A DNA stretch of 64,000 bases from the NCBI RefSeq assembly GCF_000802185.1, contig NZ_KN676113.1:372001-436000 (forward strand). Direction: 5' to 3'. Positions 1-9,062 of this stretch are shown in pieces (positions within the stretch are counted from its first letter, which is position 1; each line of letters opens with the position of its first letter). The notes beneath the pieces were generated by a model. It searched no databases. It worked only from the letters and a program-made list of their open reading frames with translations, and had not been told where the DNA came from. The position numbers were made by a program, and so were the translations under genes. This stretch comes from Belnapia sp. F-4-1. GTDB taxonomy: Bacteria; Pseudomonadota; Alphaproteobacteria; Acetobacterales; Acetobacteraceae.

Positions 1-1072
1 CGCCGATCGCGGCGACGGCGCCGCGCATGTCCTCCGGCGTGATGGCGCCAATGCAGCCGATACGGAAGGTCGGCACCTTGGTGTTGAAGAAATTGCTGAT
101 CAGCACGCCGCGCGCCTTCAGCGCATCGACGAAGGGCTGGAGCGCGAAGCGCGGGTCGGCCGGCTGGTGGGTGGTGACGATCACCGGCCCCTGGTGCCGC
201 GCCTCCAGATAGGGCGTGAGGCCAAGGCCTTGCAGCCCATCATACAGGATGCGGGCATTCTCCCGGTAGCGAGCCAGCCGGGCGGGCTGGCCGCCTTCAG
301 CATCGTAGAGGTCGAGCGCGGTGCGGAAGGCCGCCAGCGCCTGCACCGGCGGGGTGAAGCGGAAGCTGCCCCAGCCGGCGCGCAGCGCATGCTGGAGGAC
401 ATCCGCGAGGTCGAAGGACCAGGAGCCGGCGTTGCCCGCGGCGGCCGTCACGCTGTCGATCCGGGCGACCGCGAAGCCGATGCCGGGCAGGCCCTCCAGG
501 CACTTGCCCGAGGTGAAGAGGACCGCGTCGATCTCCGGATGCGCCGCGAGGTCGACCGGCAGCGCGCCGAAGGCGGAGACGCTGTCGAGGATCAGCCGCC
601 GCCCATGCTTGCGGACCACCGGGCCGATCACCTCCGGGTCGTTCGCCATGCCGCTGCCCGTCTCATGGTGGACGACGGCGACATGGGAGATGGCGGGGTC
701 GGCGGCCAGCGCGGCGTCGAGCTCCCCGGCCGTGACCGAGCGGGTGTCGGGGCCAGGGACGGCGACGACCTGCCGGCCGCACTCGCTGGCAAGGCGGACG
801 GCGCGGTCGGCATAGGCGCCATTCTGCGGAATCAGCACCTTGCCGCCGGCCGGGATGAAGGTGCGGATCGCCGCTTCCATGATGAAATGGCCGCAGCCCT
901 GGAGCGCCAGCGTGGCATGCACCCCCTCCTGCCCGCCCGCGATGGCGCGGACGCGCTCGCGGATCTCGGCGTAGACCGGGCGGAAGTCATGATCCCAGGG
1001 GGCGATGTCCTGGGCCATGGCGGCGCGGGTCTCGGGACGGGTCTGCACCGGGCCGGGGATGAGCAGCAACAT
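1..1072 (-). CDS. class V aminotransferase, 2-aminoethylphosphonate aminotransferase (PhnW)-like, 3' end outside window
   Basis: The gene reads leftward from ATG at 1072 and leaves the window after 357 codons, so only the last few residues should be missing (family length about 365). The N-terminus LLLIPGPVQT and the C-terminal FRIGCIGAI match the PhnW/alanine-glyoxylate aminotransferase group. The PLP lysine is probably the K of TSGKCLEGLPG. The family moves an amino group from aminoethylphosphonate, or a related small amine, to pyruvate. No phosphonatase or phosphonate transporter is visible nearby, so the substrate cannot be fixed. The start lies 12 bases after the stop of the DUF1194 gene, suggesting one transcript. 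Confidence 0.8.
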   Translation of the reverse strand, partial: MLLLIPGPVQTRPETRAAMAQDIAPWDHDFRPVYAEIRERVRAIAGGQEGVHATLALQGCGHFIMEAAIRTFIPAGGKVLIPQNGAYADRAVRLASECGRQVVAVPGPDTRSVTAGELDAALAADPAISHVAVVHHETGSGMANDPEVIGPVVRKHGRRLILDSVSAFGALPVDLAAHPEIDAVLFTSGKCLEGLPGIGFAVARIDSVTAAAGNAGSWSFDLADVLQHALRAGWGSFRFTPPVQALAAFRTALDLYDAEGGQPARLARYRENARILYDGLQGLGLTPYLEARHQGPVIVTTHQPADPRFALQPFVDALKARGVLISNFFNTKVPTFRIGCIGAITPEDMRGAVAAIG

Positions 1073-1084
1073 GAACAAGCACCT

Positions 1085-1729
1085 TCAAGCTATGGTGAGG
1101 TATACCCGATCGGCACGCGACAACAGAAGGCCGCCGATTTCCCGCCGCAGCTTTTCCCGCATCGCCGCGGCGAAGGCGGCATAGTCCGGGCAGGCCATGG
1201 CGAAGCTCCCTGGCCCGCCGATCACCTCGGCGCGGTAGTGCCCCAGCAGGTCCGGCTCCTCGTTCAGCACCGCGAGGCCGTTGATGGTGACGCCCGCCGC
1301 CACGCCGATATCCCGCACCGGCCCCGGCTCCCGGCCGCGATTGTTCCGCCCGTCGCCGGAGATGTCGAGGGCGAGGCGCGTTGCCTCGGCCGGGCAGCGG
1401 GCCAGCAGGGCGAGGCCGGCCGCCATCCCATCGCCTAGCGCCGTGGCGCCGGGGCCGGGCAGGCGCGGGGCATTCTCCAGGGCGACGGCCATGGCCTCGG
1501 CGGCGGCGGGCCCGTCGATGCGGGCCCAGGGCACAGCCAGGTCGCTGCCGACCGACCAGAACAGGGCGCAGGCCGCGATGGCGCCGCGCGGGCCGCCGGC
1601 GCAGGCGCCGGCGATGTCGGCCTCGCGGAAGGCCCCGGCGAGACCGCCGATCATCAGCCCGAATTCATCGTAATCGACGCTGGCCGAGACATCGATGGCG
1701 AGGCAGAGGGCGAGGTCCACGGGCTCCAT
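1085..1729 (-). CDS. DUF1194 / VWA-like protein
   Basis: A protein of about 214 residues beginning MEPVDLALCLAIDVSASVD. The DVSAS stretch is a MIDAS-like DxSxS motif of von Willebrand factor A folds, as in DUF1194 proteins. ISGDGRNN further on is the other conserved DUF1194 element. Family members are often secreted, but no signal peptide is seen with this start. A longer reading from 1762 adds only a cysteine- and arginine-containing stretch with no typical signal. It sits 12 bases upstream of the aminotransferase on the same strand and is divergent from the TctC gene. Function is unknown. Confidence 0.75.
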   Translation of the reverse strand: MEPVDLALCLAIDVSASVDYDEFGLMIGGLAGAFREADIAGACAGGPRGAIAACALFWSVGSDLAVPWARIDGPAAAEAMAVALENAPRLPGPGATALGDGMAAGLALLARCPAEATRLALDISGDGRNNRGREPGPVRDIGVAAGVTINGLAVLNEEPDLLGHYRAEVIGGPGSFAMACPDYAAFAAAMREKLRREIGGLLLSRADRVYLTIA

Positions 1730-1799
1730 GCCGCAGCCATAGCGCGGGGCGGAACGGCACATCTATAGTGTGCGCCGCACCAGGGAGGCCCTTCCGTCG

Positions 1800-2756
1800 A
1801 TGCGACGCCGCGCGCTGCTGACGCTGCCCTTGCTCGCCGGGCCGGCGCTCGCCCAGGCCCCATGGCCCAGCCGGCCGATTCGCGCCGTCATCCCCTATAC
1901 GCCCGGCGGCGCGACGGATGCGATGTCGCGCCTGGCGGCGCAGAAGCTTTCCGAGCGGCTCGGCGTCCCCGTGGTGCCGGAGAACCGGGCGGGCGGCAGC
2001 GGAACCGTCGGCGGGGTGGCGGTCGCCCAGGCGGCACCGGATGGCCATACGATCCTGCTCACGGCCTCGGTCCATGTCATGGGGCGGCAGGTGCTGAAGA
2101 ACGTGCCTTACGACCCGGTGGCGGATTTCACGCCCGTCGCCCGCACCGGGCAGGGGCCGCTGCTGCTGGTGGCCCACCCGGGGCGGCCCGAGGCGACCAT
2201 CCCGGCGGTGGCGGAGGCGGCGCGGCGAGCCCCCGGCGCCTGGAGCTTCGGCGTCTCGGCGCTCGGGGCGGCGGGGCATCTGGCCTCCATCGAGTTCAAC
2301 CGGCTGGCCGGGCTCGACATCCCGATGGTGCCCTATCGCGGCTCCGCCCCGGCGCTCGCCGACATCGCGGCGGGCAACGTCCAGCTGATGCTGGACCCGA
2401 TCCTCGCCACCCTGCCGCTGGCGCGCGGCGGCCAGGTGCGGGCGCTCGCCATCACCCGTGCGGCACGGAGCCCCATCGCGCCCGAGATTCCGACCGCGGC
2501 GGAGGCCGGGATGCCGGGGCTGGAATTCTTCTCCTGGTACGGCGTCTGGGGGCCGAAAGGCCTGCCGGCGGAGATCGTCGGGCGGATGAACGCGACGCTG
2601 CGCGAGGGGATGGCAGAGCCGGCCGTGGTGCAGCGGCTGGCCGAGCTTGGCTTCGAGCCGGTACGCGAGAGTCCGGCGGAGTTCGCGGCTTATATCGAGG
2701 CGGACCTCCTACGGAACACGGCGCTACTCAGGGCGGCTAATTTCCAGCCGGAATAG
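1800..2756 (+). CDS. tripartite tricarboxylate transporter solute receptor (Bug/TctC family)
   Basis: A 318-residue periplasmic binding protein. The chosen ATG gives a short signal peptide, MRRRALLTLPLLAGPALAQA; an in-frame upstream reading from 1770 would bury it. The mature protein starts with the family pattern WPSRPIRAVIPYTPGGATD and carries the later VPYRG element. Bug receptors bind carboxylates or small organic acids and deliver them to TctA/TctB. No tctA or tctB genes lie in the window, so this is an orphan receptor, as is common in Acetobacteraceae and Burkholderiales. The ligand is unknown. Confidence 0.9.
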   Translation: MRRRALLTLPLLAGPALAQAPWPSRPIRAVIPYTPGGATDAMSRLAAQKLSERLGVPVVPENRAGGSGTVGGVAVAQAAPDGHTILLTASVHVMGRQVLKNVPYDPVADFTPVARTGQGPLLLVAHPGRPEATIPAVAEAARRAPGAWSFGVSALGAAGHLASIEFNRLAGLDIPMVPYRGSAPALADIAAGNVQLMLDPILATLPLARGGQVRALAITRAARSPIAPEIPTAAEAGMPGLEFFSWYGVWGPKGLPAEIVGRMNATLREGMAEPAVVQRLAELGFEPVRESPAEFAAYIEADLLRNTALLRAANFQPE

Positions 2757-2789
2757 GCATCCGCCGGGCTGCACGGCCGTTCTGTTGCA

Positions 2790-3539
2790 ATGGCCCGGTC
2801 CCTCCTGCCCGATCCCGCGAAACGCGCCCTGGTGCTCGAGGCGCACCGGCTGCTCTGCGCCGAATACGGCTGCCCGGTAAATTACTTCCACGCGCTCGAC
2901 CCGGTTTCGGAGCTAGTCTCCTCCCTGCTCTCGCATCGGACGAAGAACCGCGACAGCGCCCGCGCCTATGAGAGCCTGCGCCGGACCTTCCCCGGATGGG
3001 AGGCCGTACGGGATGCCCCGGTCGCCGCGGTGGAGGCCGCCATCGCCGGCGTTACCTGGCCCGAGGCCAAGGCGCCCGCGCTGCAGCGGACGCTGCGGGC
3101 GTTGACCGAGCGGCGCGGCAGCCTCGACCTCTCGCATCTCGAAGCGATGGACGATGCCGAGGCGACGGCCTGGCTGGCCGCCCTGCCCGGCGTTGGGCCG
3201 AAGACGGCGGCGGCGGTGCTATCCTTCAGCAACCTGCGGCGGAGGGCCCTGCCGGTCGACAGCCATCACCACCGGGTGGCGGCGCGGCTCGGGCTGATTC
3301 CCGCCTCCCTGCCCGTCGGGCCATCGCATGCGGTTCTGGAGGCTCAGCTGCCGGCGGAATGGGATGCGCAGCAGTTCTACGACAACCACCAGATGCTGAT
3401 GCGGCACGGCCAGCGCTGCTGCTTCTTCCGCGGCCCGGCCTGCGGCCGCTGCGTCCTGCTCGACCTCTGCCCGGAAGGGCAGGCGAGGCTCGCGCCGCCG
3501 CCCTCCCCTGCCCTGGCCCTGCCGACGAACCCGGCCTAG
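2790..3539 (+). CDS. endonuclease III-like HhH-GPD DNA glycosylase with Fe-S cluster
   Basis: A 249-residue protein with the helix-hairpin-helix motif LPGVGPKTAAAVL. Its K matches the catalytic lysine of endonuclease III, and it is followed by VDSHHHRVAARLGL, whose D matches the catalytic aspartate. The C-terminus has the four-cysteine iron-sulfur loop with spacing C-X6-C-X2-C-X5-C (from CFFRGPAC to LDLC). All signatures of a bifunctional glycosylase/AP lyase are therefore present. The overall sequence is more divergent than canonical Nth, so it may be a paralogue with a different lesion range. It starts 33 bases after the TctC gene and ends 28 bases before the CoA-transferase gene. Confidence 0.85.
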   Translation: MARSLLPDPAKRALVLEAHRLLCAEYGCPVNYFHALDPVSELVSSLLSHRTKNRDSARAYESLRRTFPGWEAVRDAPVAAVEAAIAGVTWPEAKAPALQRTLRALTERRGSLDLSHLEAMDDAEATAWLAALPGVGPKTAAAVLSFSNLRRRALPVDSHHHRVAARLGLIPASLPVGPSHAVLEAQLPAEWDAQQFYDNHQMLMRHGQRCCFFRGPACGRCVLLDLCPEGQARLAPPPSPALALPTNPA

Positions 3540-3567
3540 TCTCCGCCGACCGCCGGGAGGAACGCCG

Positions 3568-4779
3568 ATGCCCGAAAGCCCGATCGACCCGAAGCTGATG
3601 GCCGAGACCCGGCTGCCGCTGGCCGGCATCCGCGTGCTGGACCTGACCCTGGCCCGCGCCGGCCCCACCTGCGTGCGGCACCTGGCCGATTGGGGCGCCG
3701 ATGTCATCCGCGTCGAGCCGCCGAGCTCGGCCGATGCGCTGGGCGGGGCGCGGGATGGGTTCGACAGCGTGAACCTGCATCGCAACAAGCGCGGCATCGC
3801 CCTCGACCTCAAGAACCCGGCAGGCCACGCCGCCTTCCTCAAGTTGGCGGCGACCGCCGATGTCGTCGTCGAGAACATGCGGATGCAGGTGAAGCACCGC
3901 CTGAAGATCGCCTATGAGGATCTCGCGCCGCTCAACCCGCGCCTCGTCTATGCCTCCATCTCCGGCTTCGGCCAGACCGGGCCCTATTCCAAGCGTGGCG
4001 GCGTGGACCAGATCGCCCAGGGCATGGGTGGGCTGATGAGCATCACCGGCGAGCCGGGCCGCGGGCCGATGCGCGTCGGCATACCGATCAACGACCTGAC
4101 GGCGGGCAACCTGCTCGCCTTCGGCATCATGCTGAAGCTGTTCGACCGGGAGAAGACCGGGCGCGGCGGCTATGTCCACACCTCGCTGCTCGAGGCGCAG
4201 GTCTTCATGCTGGACTTCCAGGCCAGCCGCTACCTGATGGATGGCGAGGTGGCCGGCCAGGCGGGCAACGACCACCCCGTCAACATCCCGATGGGCGTCT
4301 TCCCGACTGCCGACAAGCCGATCAACATCGCGGCCTCCACGCCCAAGCTCTGGACCAATTTCTGCAGGGCGGCGGGGCATGAGGAATGGCTCGCCGTGCC
4401 GGAATGGGCGACGGCCGGGGGACGCAGCAAGGACCGGGCGCGGGTGAACGCCACCATCGCCGAGGTCACCCGGACGCAATCGAGCGAATGGTGGATCGAG
4501 CGGCTGGAGGAGGCGGGCATCCCCTGCGGCCCGGTCAACGACATCGCCGAGGTCTTCGCCGACCCGCAGGTGCAGCACCTCGAGATGGCGATGCCGATGC
4601 ACCACCGCAGCCGGGGCGACATCCAGGTCGTCGCCAACCCGCTGAACATCGAGGGTCTGGAGACCGGCGTCTACCGCGACGTGCCGGCCCTCGGCGAGCA
4701 TGGCGTGGAGATCCTGGCCGAGGCCGGGCTCTCCGAGACTGAGATCGAAGAGTTGAAGGCCAAGGGGGCGCTCGGATGA
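3568..4779 (+). CDS. CaiB/BaiF family (class III) CoA-transferase
   Basis: A 403-residue protein with the family start LAGIRVLDLTLARAGPTC and the later IPINDLTAGNLLAFGIM. The aspartate of NDLTAG matches the catalytic Asp that forms the acyl anhydride in formyl-CoA transferase. The reaction moves CoA between carboxylic acids; the acid cannot be told from sequence. A purine-rich GGGAGGA precedes the ATG. Its last four bases overlap the start of the crotonase gene, so the two are translationally coupled and probably act on the same CoA thioester. Confidence 0.9.
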   Translation: MPESPIDPKLMAETRLPLAGIRVLDLTLARAGPTCVRHLADWGADVIRVEPPSSADALGGARDGFDSVNLHRNKRGIALDLKNPAGHAAFLKLAATADVVVENMRMQVKHRLKIAYEDLAPLNPRLVYASISGFGQTGPYSKRGGVDQIAQGMGGLMSITGEPGRGPMRVGIPINDLTAGNLLAFGIMLKLFDREKTGRGGYVHTSLLEAQVFMLDFQASRYLMDGEVAGQAGNDHPVNIPMGVFPTADKPINIAASTPKLWTNFCRAAGHEEWLAVPEWATAGGRSKDRARVNATIAEVTRTQSSEWWIERLEEAGIPCGPVNDIAEVFADPQVQHLEMAMPMHHRSRGDIQVVANPLNIEGLETGVYRDVPALGEHGVEILAEAGLSETEIEELKAKGALG

Positions 4780-5579
4780 GCCGGATGGAATTCGCCGCAG
4801 GAAAGATCCTCGCAAGTGTCGAGGGCGGGGTCGGCCGGGTGGTGTTCAACCAGCCGGAGAAGCGCAACGCCATGTCGGTCGACATGTGGAACGGCATGGC
4901 CGAGGCGCTCGACCGCTTCGCCGAGGATGCCGCCGTGCGCTGCGTCATCCTCCAGGGCGCCGGCGACAAGGCCTTCGTCTCGGGCGCCGATATCAGCCAG
5001 TTCGAGAAGAACCGCGCCAATGCCGATGCCCAACGCGAATACGAGAAGCTGACCAGCGCAGGCCGCGCCAAGCTCGCCGCCTACCGCAAGCCGGTGATCG
5101 CGCAGATCCGGGGCTTCTGCATGGGCGGCGGCTTGGGGATTGCCATGTCCACCGATATCCGCATCGCCTCCGAGGACAGCCAGTTCGGCATCCCGGCGGC
5201 GAAGCTCGGCATCGCCTACGGCTTCGACATGGTCCGCGCCCTGGTCGACCTGGTCGGTCCGGCCCATGCCCATATGATCCTGATGACCGGCGAGCGCTTC
5301 GAGGCCCACGAGGCGGAGCGGATGGGCCTCGTCAACAAGGTGGTGCCGGTCGAGGCGCTGGAGGAGACGGTGGCGAAGCTGGCCGCGACCATGGCCGCCA
5401 ATGCGCCGCTCTCGCTCACCACGAACAAGCAGACGGTGAAGGCGGTGCTGATGGACCGGGCGGACCGGGACATGACTCAGCTCCAGGCCGCCATGGCCGC
5501 CTGCTTCGACAGCAGCGACTACCGCGAGGGCCGGCGCGCCTTCATGGAGAAGCGGAAGCCCGCCTTCACCGGAGCGTAA
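4776..5579 (+). CDS. enoyl-CoA hydratase/isomerase (crotonase) family protein lacking both usual glutamates
   Basis: A 267-residue crotonase-fold protein. It has the oxyanion-hole elements FVSGADISQF and GFCMGGGLGIAM. The two glutamates that catalyse hydration in mitochondrial crotonase fall at GGGLGIAM and FGIPAAKLG, where they are replaced by glycine and alanine. It is therefore unlikely to be a standard hydratase; decarboxylase, isomerase or hydrolase chemistry are alternatives. It overlaps the preceding CaiB-family gene by ATGA, so the pair probably activates and then processes one carboxylic acid. Confidence 0.88.
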   Translation: MSRMEFAAGKILASVEGGVGRVVFNQPEKRNAMSVDMWNGMAEALDRFAEDAAVRCVILQGAGDKAFVSGADISQFEKNRANADAQREYEKLTSAGRAKLAAYRKPVIAQIRGFCMGGGLGIAMSTDIRIASEDSQFGIPAAKLGIAYGFDMVRALVDLVGPAHAHMILMTGERFEAHEAERMGLVNKVVPVEALEETVAKLAATMAANAPLSLTTNKQTVKAVLMDRADRDMTQLQAAMAACFDSSDYREGRRAFMEKRKPAFTGA

Positions 5580-5739
5580 TCGAGCCGGAAACGCACCGGT
5601 GTCCAGCTTCGCGCGAAAATCCCGGTGCATGACGCGCATTCTTTCCATAGGATGCGGCAGCCGTGACACACCCTTCGTCAATTGGGTGGCAGGCCGGGCT
5701 TTGCTGAGCGTCTGGGATCGAAGGGACCGCTGACCGCAC

Positions 5740-6396
5740 ATGGATGGACACCTCGACGCGCCGCCGGTCGGACTGCCGGCCAAGGAAAGCTGCGCGCATG
5801 GGGCGGGAGCCCCCATCTCCCGCATCGTGGCGGAGGTGGCCGCGCGCTTCCCGGGCGAGCGCATCACCCTCGGCGAGATGGCCGAGGCCTTCGGCGATCG
5901 CGCCTTCGGCCTGCTGATCCTGCTGCTGCTGCTGCCCTCGCTGCTGCCGGGCATGGCTTCGGTCTTCGGCCTGCCGGTGCTGCTGCTCGGCATCCAGATG
6001 GGGCTCGGGCGGCGGACGCCGAAGCTGCCGGCCTTCATCGCCCGGCAGAGTGTGAAGCGCACGGACCTGCTGCGGCTGACCGCGGGCGATTCCAAGTGGA
6101 TGGCACGGATCGAGACCTATGTGCGGCCGCGGCCGGGCTTCTTCACCTCGCCCATCGGCGACCGCCTCTTCGGCTGGCTCACCGCCTATGTGGCGCTGAT
6201 GCTGATCCTGCCGGGGCCGGGCACCAACGGCCCGCCCGCCTTCGGCAATATCGTCATGGCGCTCGGCCTCGTTGAGCACGACAACCGGGTGATGGCCTGG
6301 GGGGTCGGGCTGACCGTCGCCGGCTGCATCTTCGCCACGGCGGTGCTCACCGTCGTCTGCTGGCTCGGCGTGCAGGCGCTGGGCTGGATCTTCTGA
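5740..6396 (+). CDS. ExoD-type exopolysaccharide synthesis membrane protein
   Basis: A 218-residue integral membrane protein. After a short cytoplasmic N-terminus comes the ExoD pattern ITLGEMAEAFGDRAFGLLIL, followed by a leucine-rich membrane segment and further segments around residues 135-155 and 180-215. ExoD family proteins are linked to exopolysaccharide production and alkali tolerance in rhizobia, but their biochemical role is not settled. The gene stands alone between the crotonase gene (160 bases upstream) and the cobalamin leader. Confidence 0.8.
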   Translation: MDGHLDAPPVGLPAKESCAHGAGAPISRIVAEVAARFPGERITLGEMAEAFGDRAFGLLILLLLLPSLLPGMASVFGLPVLLLGIQMGLGRRTPKLPAFIARQSVKRTDLLRLTAGDSKWMARIETYVRPRPGFFTSPIGDRLFGWLTAYVALMLILPGPGTNGPPAFGNIVMALGLVEHDNRVMAWGVGLTVAGCIFATAVLTVVCWLGVQALGWIF

Positions 6397-6437
6397 TCCC
6401 CACTGCCCGCGCGCAGCGATCCTTGCTAACCAGCCCG

Positions 6438-6628
6438 CATGCGCCGGTGGCCCGCGAGGGCTGAAACGGGAATGCGGCAGGCGGGGGTAGCCCCGCCCGT
6501 CCGCGGCTGCCCTCGCAACTGTGGGCGGTGAGGCCTCTCCACATGCCATTGCGCCCGCCAGGGCGTGAGAAGGCGGGGAGGCCGGGGTCCCCCGGGGTCC
6601 CGCACCGCGAGCCAGGAGACCGGCCGGC
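6438..6628 (+). promoter_or_regulatory. cobalamin (adenosylcobalamin) riboswitch
   Basis: The conserved pieces occur in the right order. GCCGGTGG at 6443 is followed by CGAGGGCTGAAACGGGAA (6454-6471), then CTGCCCTCGCAACTGT near 6507-6522. A purine-rich GTGAGAAGGCGGGGAGGCC lies near 6565-6583, and the B12 box GCCAGGAGACCGGCC is at 6611-6625. It precedes a BtuB-type receptor gene, the classic target. Known riboswitches of this class reduce expression when cobalamin is plentiful. Confidence 0.92.
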
Positions 6629-6780
6629 GCAGAGTTGTCTCGCGCGTGCCGGGCGGGGTGCACCGGCGCACCGGAAGCATGGGGTCCCCCAGGGCCTCTC
6701 CGATTGCGGGAACGACGTCCGCCGTCACGGTCCGGCTCGCCGGGCCGGGGCTCTGTCGTCACGCGCAATCGGAGGACCCG
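6629..6780 (+). promoter_or_regulatory. expression platform / leader between B12 box and btuB start
   Basis: About 150 GC-rich bases separate the B12 box from the btuB ATG. They contain several short complementary runs, for example the GGGGTCCCCC segment near 6680, which could form the switching hairpin. No convincing U-tract terminator is seen, so translational control by hiding the GGAGGA before the ATG (6772-6777) is the simpler reading. This is inference. Confidence 0.45.
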
Positions 6781-8727
6781 ATGCGACGCCTGTCCCTGTT
6801 CCTGGCGAGCGGCCTAGCCGCCCTCGCCAGCCACGCCCACGCCCAGACCGCCATCCCCGACACCATCGTCACCGGCACCCGCGTACCGACCCCGGCCGAG
6901 CGCGTGCCCGCCGCCGCCACCGTCATCACCCGCCAGCAGATCGAGGAACGCGGCTACCAGTCCCTTGCCGAGGCGCTGGTCTCCGTGCCCGGCCTGCGGC
7001 TGACGCCGCTCGGCGGACTCGGGGCGCAAACCACGGCCTTCCTCCGCGGCAATTCCGGCCGTGCCGTGCTGGTGCTGCTGGATGGCGTCCCACTCAACGA
7101 CCCGGCCGAGGCCAGCGGGGCCTTCAATTTCGGCAATGACCTGCTCTTCGACATCGAGCGGATCGAGGTGCTGCGTGGCCCGACCTCCGCCCTCTACGGC
7201 TCCTCGGCGATCGGCGGCGTCATCAACCTGGTGACGCGGCGGGCGCCGGCCGACCGCGCCATCCAGCCCTATGGCGAGCTGGCCGGCGGCACGCAGCGGA
7301 CGCTGCGCGGCGGGCCCGGCGCGACGGGCACGGTCGGCGCCTTCGACTATCTCCTCTCCGGCCAGTCGGTCTCGACCGAGGGCTCCAACGCGACGGCGAC
7401 GCGCTTCCAGTCCTCGCTCGGCGAGCGGGACGGCTTCCGCGGCGGCTTCGGCACGGCGCGGCTCGGCTGGACGCCGGCGGAGGGCAGCCGGGTGGAGGCG
7501 TTGCTGCGTTGGCGGCAGACCAATCTCGGCCTCGACAACGTCCCCGGCGACGACCCGAACTACTCGGGCGAGGACCGCCGGTACTACGGCCAGCTTCGCG
7601 GCGAGACCCGCCTCCTCGACGGCGCCTGGACCACCGGGCTGCGCATCGCCGCCACCGAGGACCGGCGCGTCTATTCCAACCTGCCCGACGGGCTCAGCAG
7701 CGCCAGCTCGCGGGACTTCTACCGCGGCACGCGAACCACGCTCGATTGGGGCAATACCGTCCGCCTGCCCTCCTTCGGCGCCTTCACGGACGGGGCGCTC
7801 GGCTTCGGCCTGACGCATACGGGGGAGGAGGCACGGAGCCGCAGCGGCGGCGCCGGCTTCCAGACGCTGGTGGATGCCAGCCAGCACAGCACGGGCGGCT
7901 ACGCCACGCTGCAATACCGCGCCTTCGGCCGGCTCGACCTGACGGCGGGGCTCCGCCGCGACGCGACCACGGGCTTCACCGATGCTACCACCTGGCGGGT
8001 CGGCGCGGTGCTGGCGGTGCCGGAGATCGCCTCGCGGCTCCGCGTCTCGGCGGGCACGGGCTATGCGGCGCCCTCGCTCTACCAGCGCTTCGGCATCATC
8101 ACCGGCTTCTTCCGCGGCAATCCGGACCTGCGGCCGGAGCGCTCCATCGGATGGGAGATCGGCAGCGAGACCGATATCCCCGCTTTCGGTCGCCCAGCTT
8201 TCTTCACCCCGAGCTTCACCTACTTCCAGAGCCGTGTGCGGGACCTCATCAACTACAATGGCGGCTTCGACACGCTGGTGAATGTCGACCGCGCCCGCAT
8301 CCATGGCGCGGAGCTGGGGCTGACGCTGCGCCCGACCGCCTGGTTCGAGACGACGGCCGCCTGGACCATCACCGAGGCCTTCGACGCCGCCACCGACCGG
8401 CGGCTGCCGCGGCGGCCCGAGCACGTCGTCAGCATCACCGCACGGCTGGCGCCGCTGCCGAAGCTCGTGATCGCGCCGACGGTGCTCTTCACCGGCCGCA
8501 GCCCGGAAGCCGCCTTCGCCTCCTACGACAACGGGGGCAACGCGTACCCCTATGCCCGCAGCAACCCGGCCGGAACGGTGGTGAACCTCACCGCCACCTG
8601 GCAGGCCCTGCCGCAGGCGGCGGTCTTCCTCGAGGCACGCAACCTCGGCAACAGCCGGTGGGAGCCGGCGAACGGCTTCCTCACGCCGGGCCGCAGCCTG
8701 CTGGTGGGCACGCGCTTCGCCCTGTGA
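6781..8727 (+). CDS. btuB: TonB-dependent vitamin B12 receptor BtuB
   Basis: A 648-residue outer-membrane receptor. The start at 6781 gives a signal peptide ending SHAHAQ; GGAGGA lies just upstream. A TonB-box-like DTIVTG follows, then the plug domain ([43 protein letters not shown]-type motif at about residues 120-145), then a beta-barrel ending [12 protein letters not shown] with terminal leucine. The upstream cobalamin riboswitch strongly supports cobalamin or cobinamide as ligand. No BtuFCD ABC transporter is present in the window, so inner-membrane transport must be encoded elsewhere. The 14-base gap to ynfA suggests co-transcription. Confidence 0.9.
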   Translation: MRRLSLFLASGLAALASHAHAQTAIPDTIVTGTRVPTPAERVPAAATVITRQQIEERGYQSLAEALVSVPGLRLTPLGGLGAQTTAFLRGNSGRAVLVLLDGVPLNDPAEASGAFNFGNDLLFDIERIEVLRGPTSALYGSSAIGGVINLVTRRAPADRAIQPYGELAGGTQRTLRGGPGATGTVGAFDYLLSGQSVSTEGSNATATRFQSSLGERDGFRGGFGTARLGWTPAEGSRVEALLRWRQTNLGLDNVPGDDPNYSGEDRRYYGQLRGETRLLDGAWTTGLRIAATEDRRVYSNLPDGLSSASSRDFYRGTRTTLDWGNTVRLPSFGAFTDGALGFGLTHTGEEARSRSGGAGFQTLVDASQHSTGGYATLQYRAFGRLDLTAGLRRDATTGFTDATTWRVGAVLAVPEIASRLRVSAGTGYAAPSLYQRFGIITGFFRGNPDLRPERSIGWEIGSETDIPAFGRPAFFTPSFTYFQSRVRDLINYNGGFDTLVNVDRARIHGAELGLTLRPTAWFETTAAWTITEAFDAATDRRLPRRPEHVVSITARLAPLPKLVIAPTVLFTGRSPEAAFASYDNGGNAYPYARSNPAGTVVNLTATWQALPQAAVFLEARNLGNSRWEPANGFLTPGRSLLVGTRFAL

Positions 8728-8740
8728 GAGGAGTGGGAGC

Positions 8741-9058
8741 ATGATCGCCCCCCTCGCCTATCCCGCCGCGGCGCTGGCCGAGATCGGCGGCTGCTTCGCC
8801 GTCTGGTCCGTGCTGCGGCTCGGCGCCTCGCCCTGGTGGCTGGCGGCGGGGATGAGCTCGCTCGCCCTCTTCGCCTGGCTGCTGACGCTGGTGGAGACGG
8901 CGGCGGCGGGGCGCGCCTTCGCCGCCTATGGCGGGGTCTATATCGCCGCCTCGCTCGGCTGGATGTGGGCGGTCGAGGGGGTGGCGCCGGACGGGCGGGA
9001 TGTCATCGGCACGCTGCTGTGCCTGATAGGTGCCGGGGTGATCCTGGCCCGTCCCTGA
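8741..9058 (+). CDS. YnfA family (UPF0060) small membrane protein
   Basis: A 105-residue protein with four hydrophobic segments, about the family length of 108. It carries the family signature [13 protein letters not shown] near the N-terminus and [13 protein letters not shown] around residues 65-77. The family is distantly related to small multidrug-resistance transporters; its physiological role is unclear. GAGAGGAGTGGGAGC before the ATG provides a strong ribosome-binding site. It follows btuB closely and is convergent with the polyprenyl synthase gene, ending 4 bases from it. Confidence 0.88.
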   Translation: MIAPLAYPAAALAEIGGCFAVWSVLRLGASPWWLAAGMSSLALFAWLLTLVETAAAGRAFAAYGGVYIAASLGWMWAVEGVAPDGRDVIGTLLCLIGAGVILARP

Positions 9059-9062
9059 CCCT

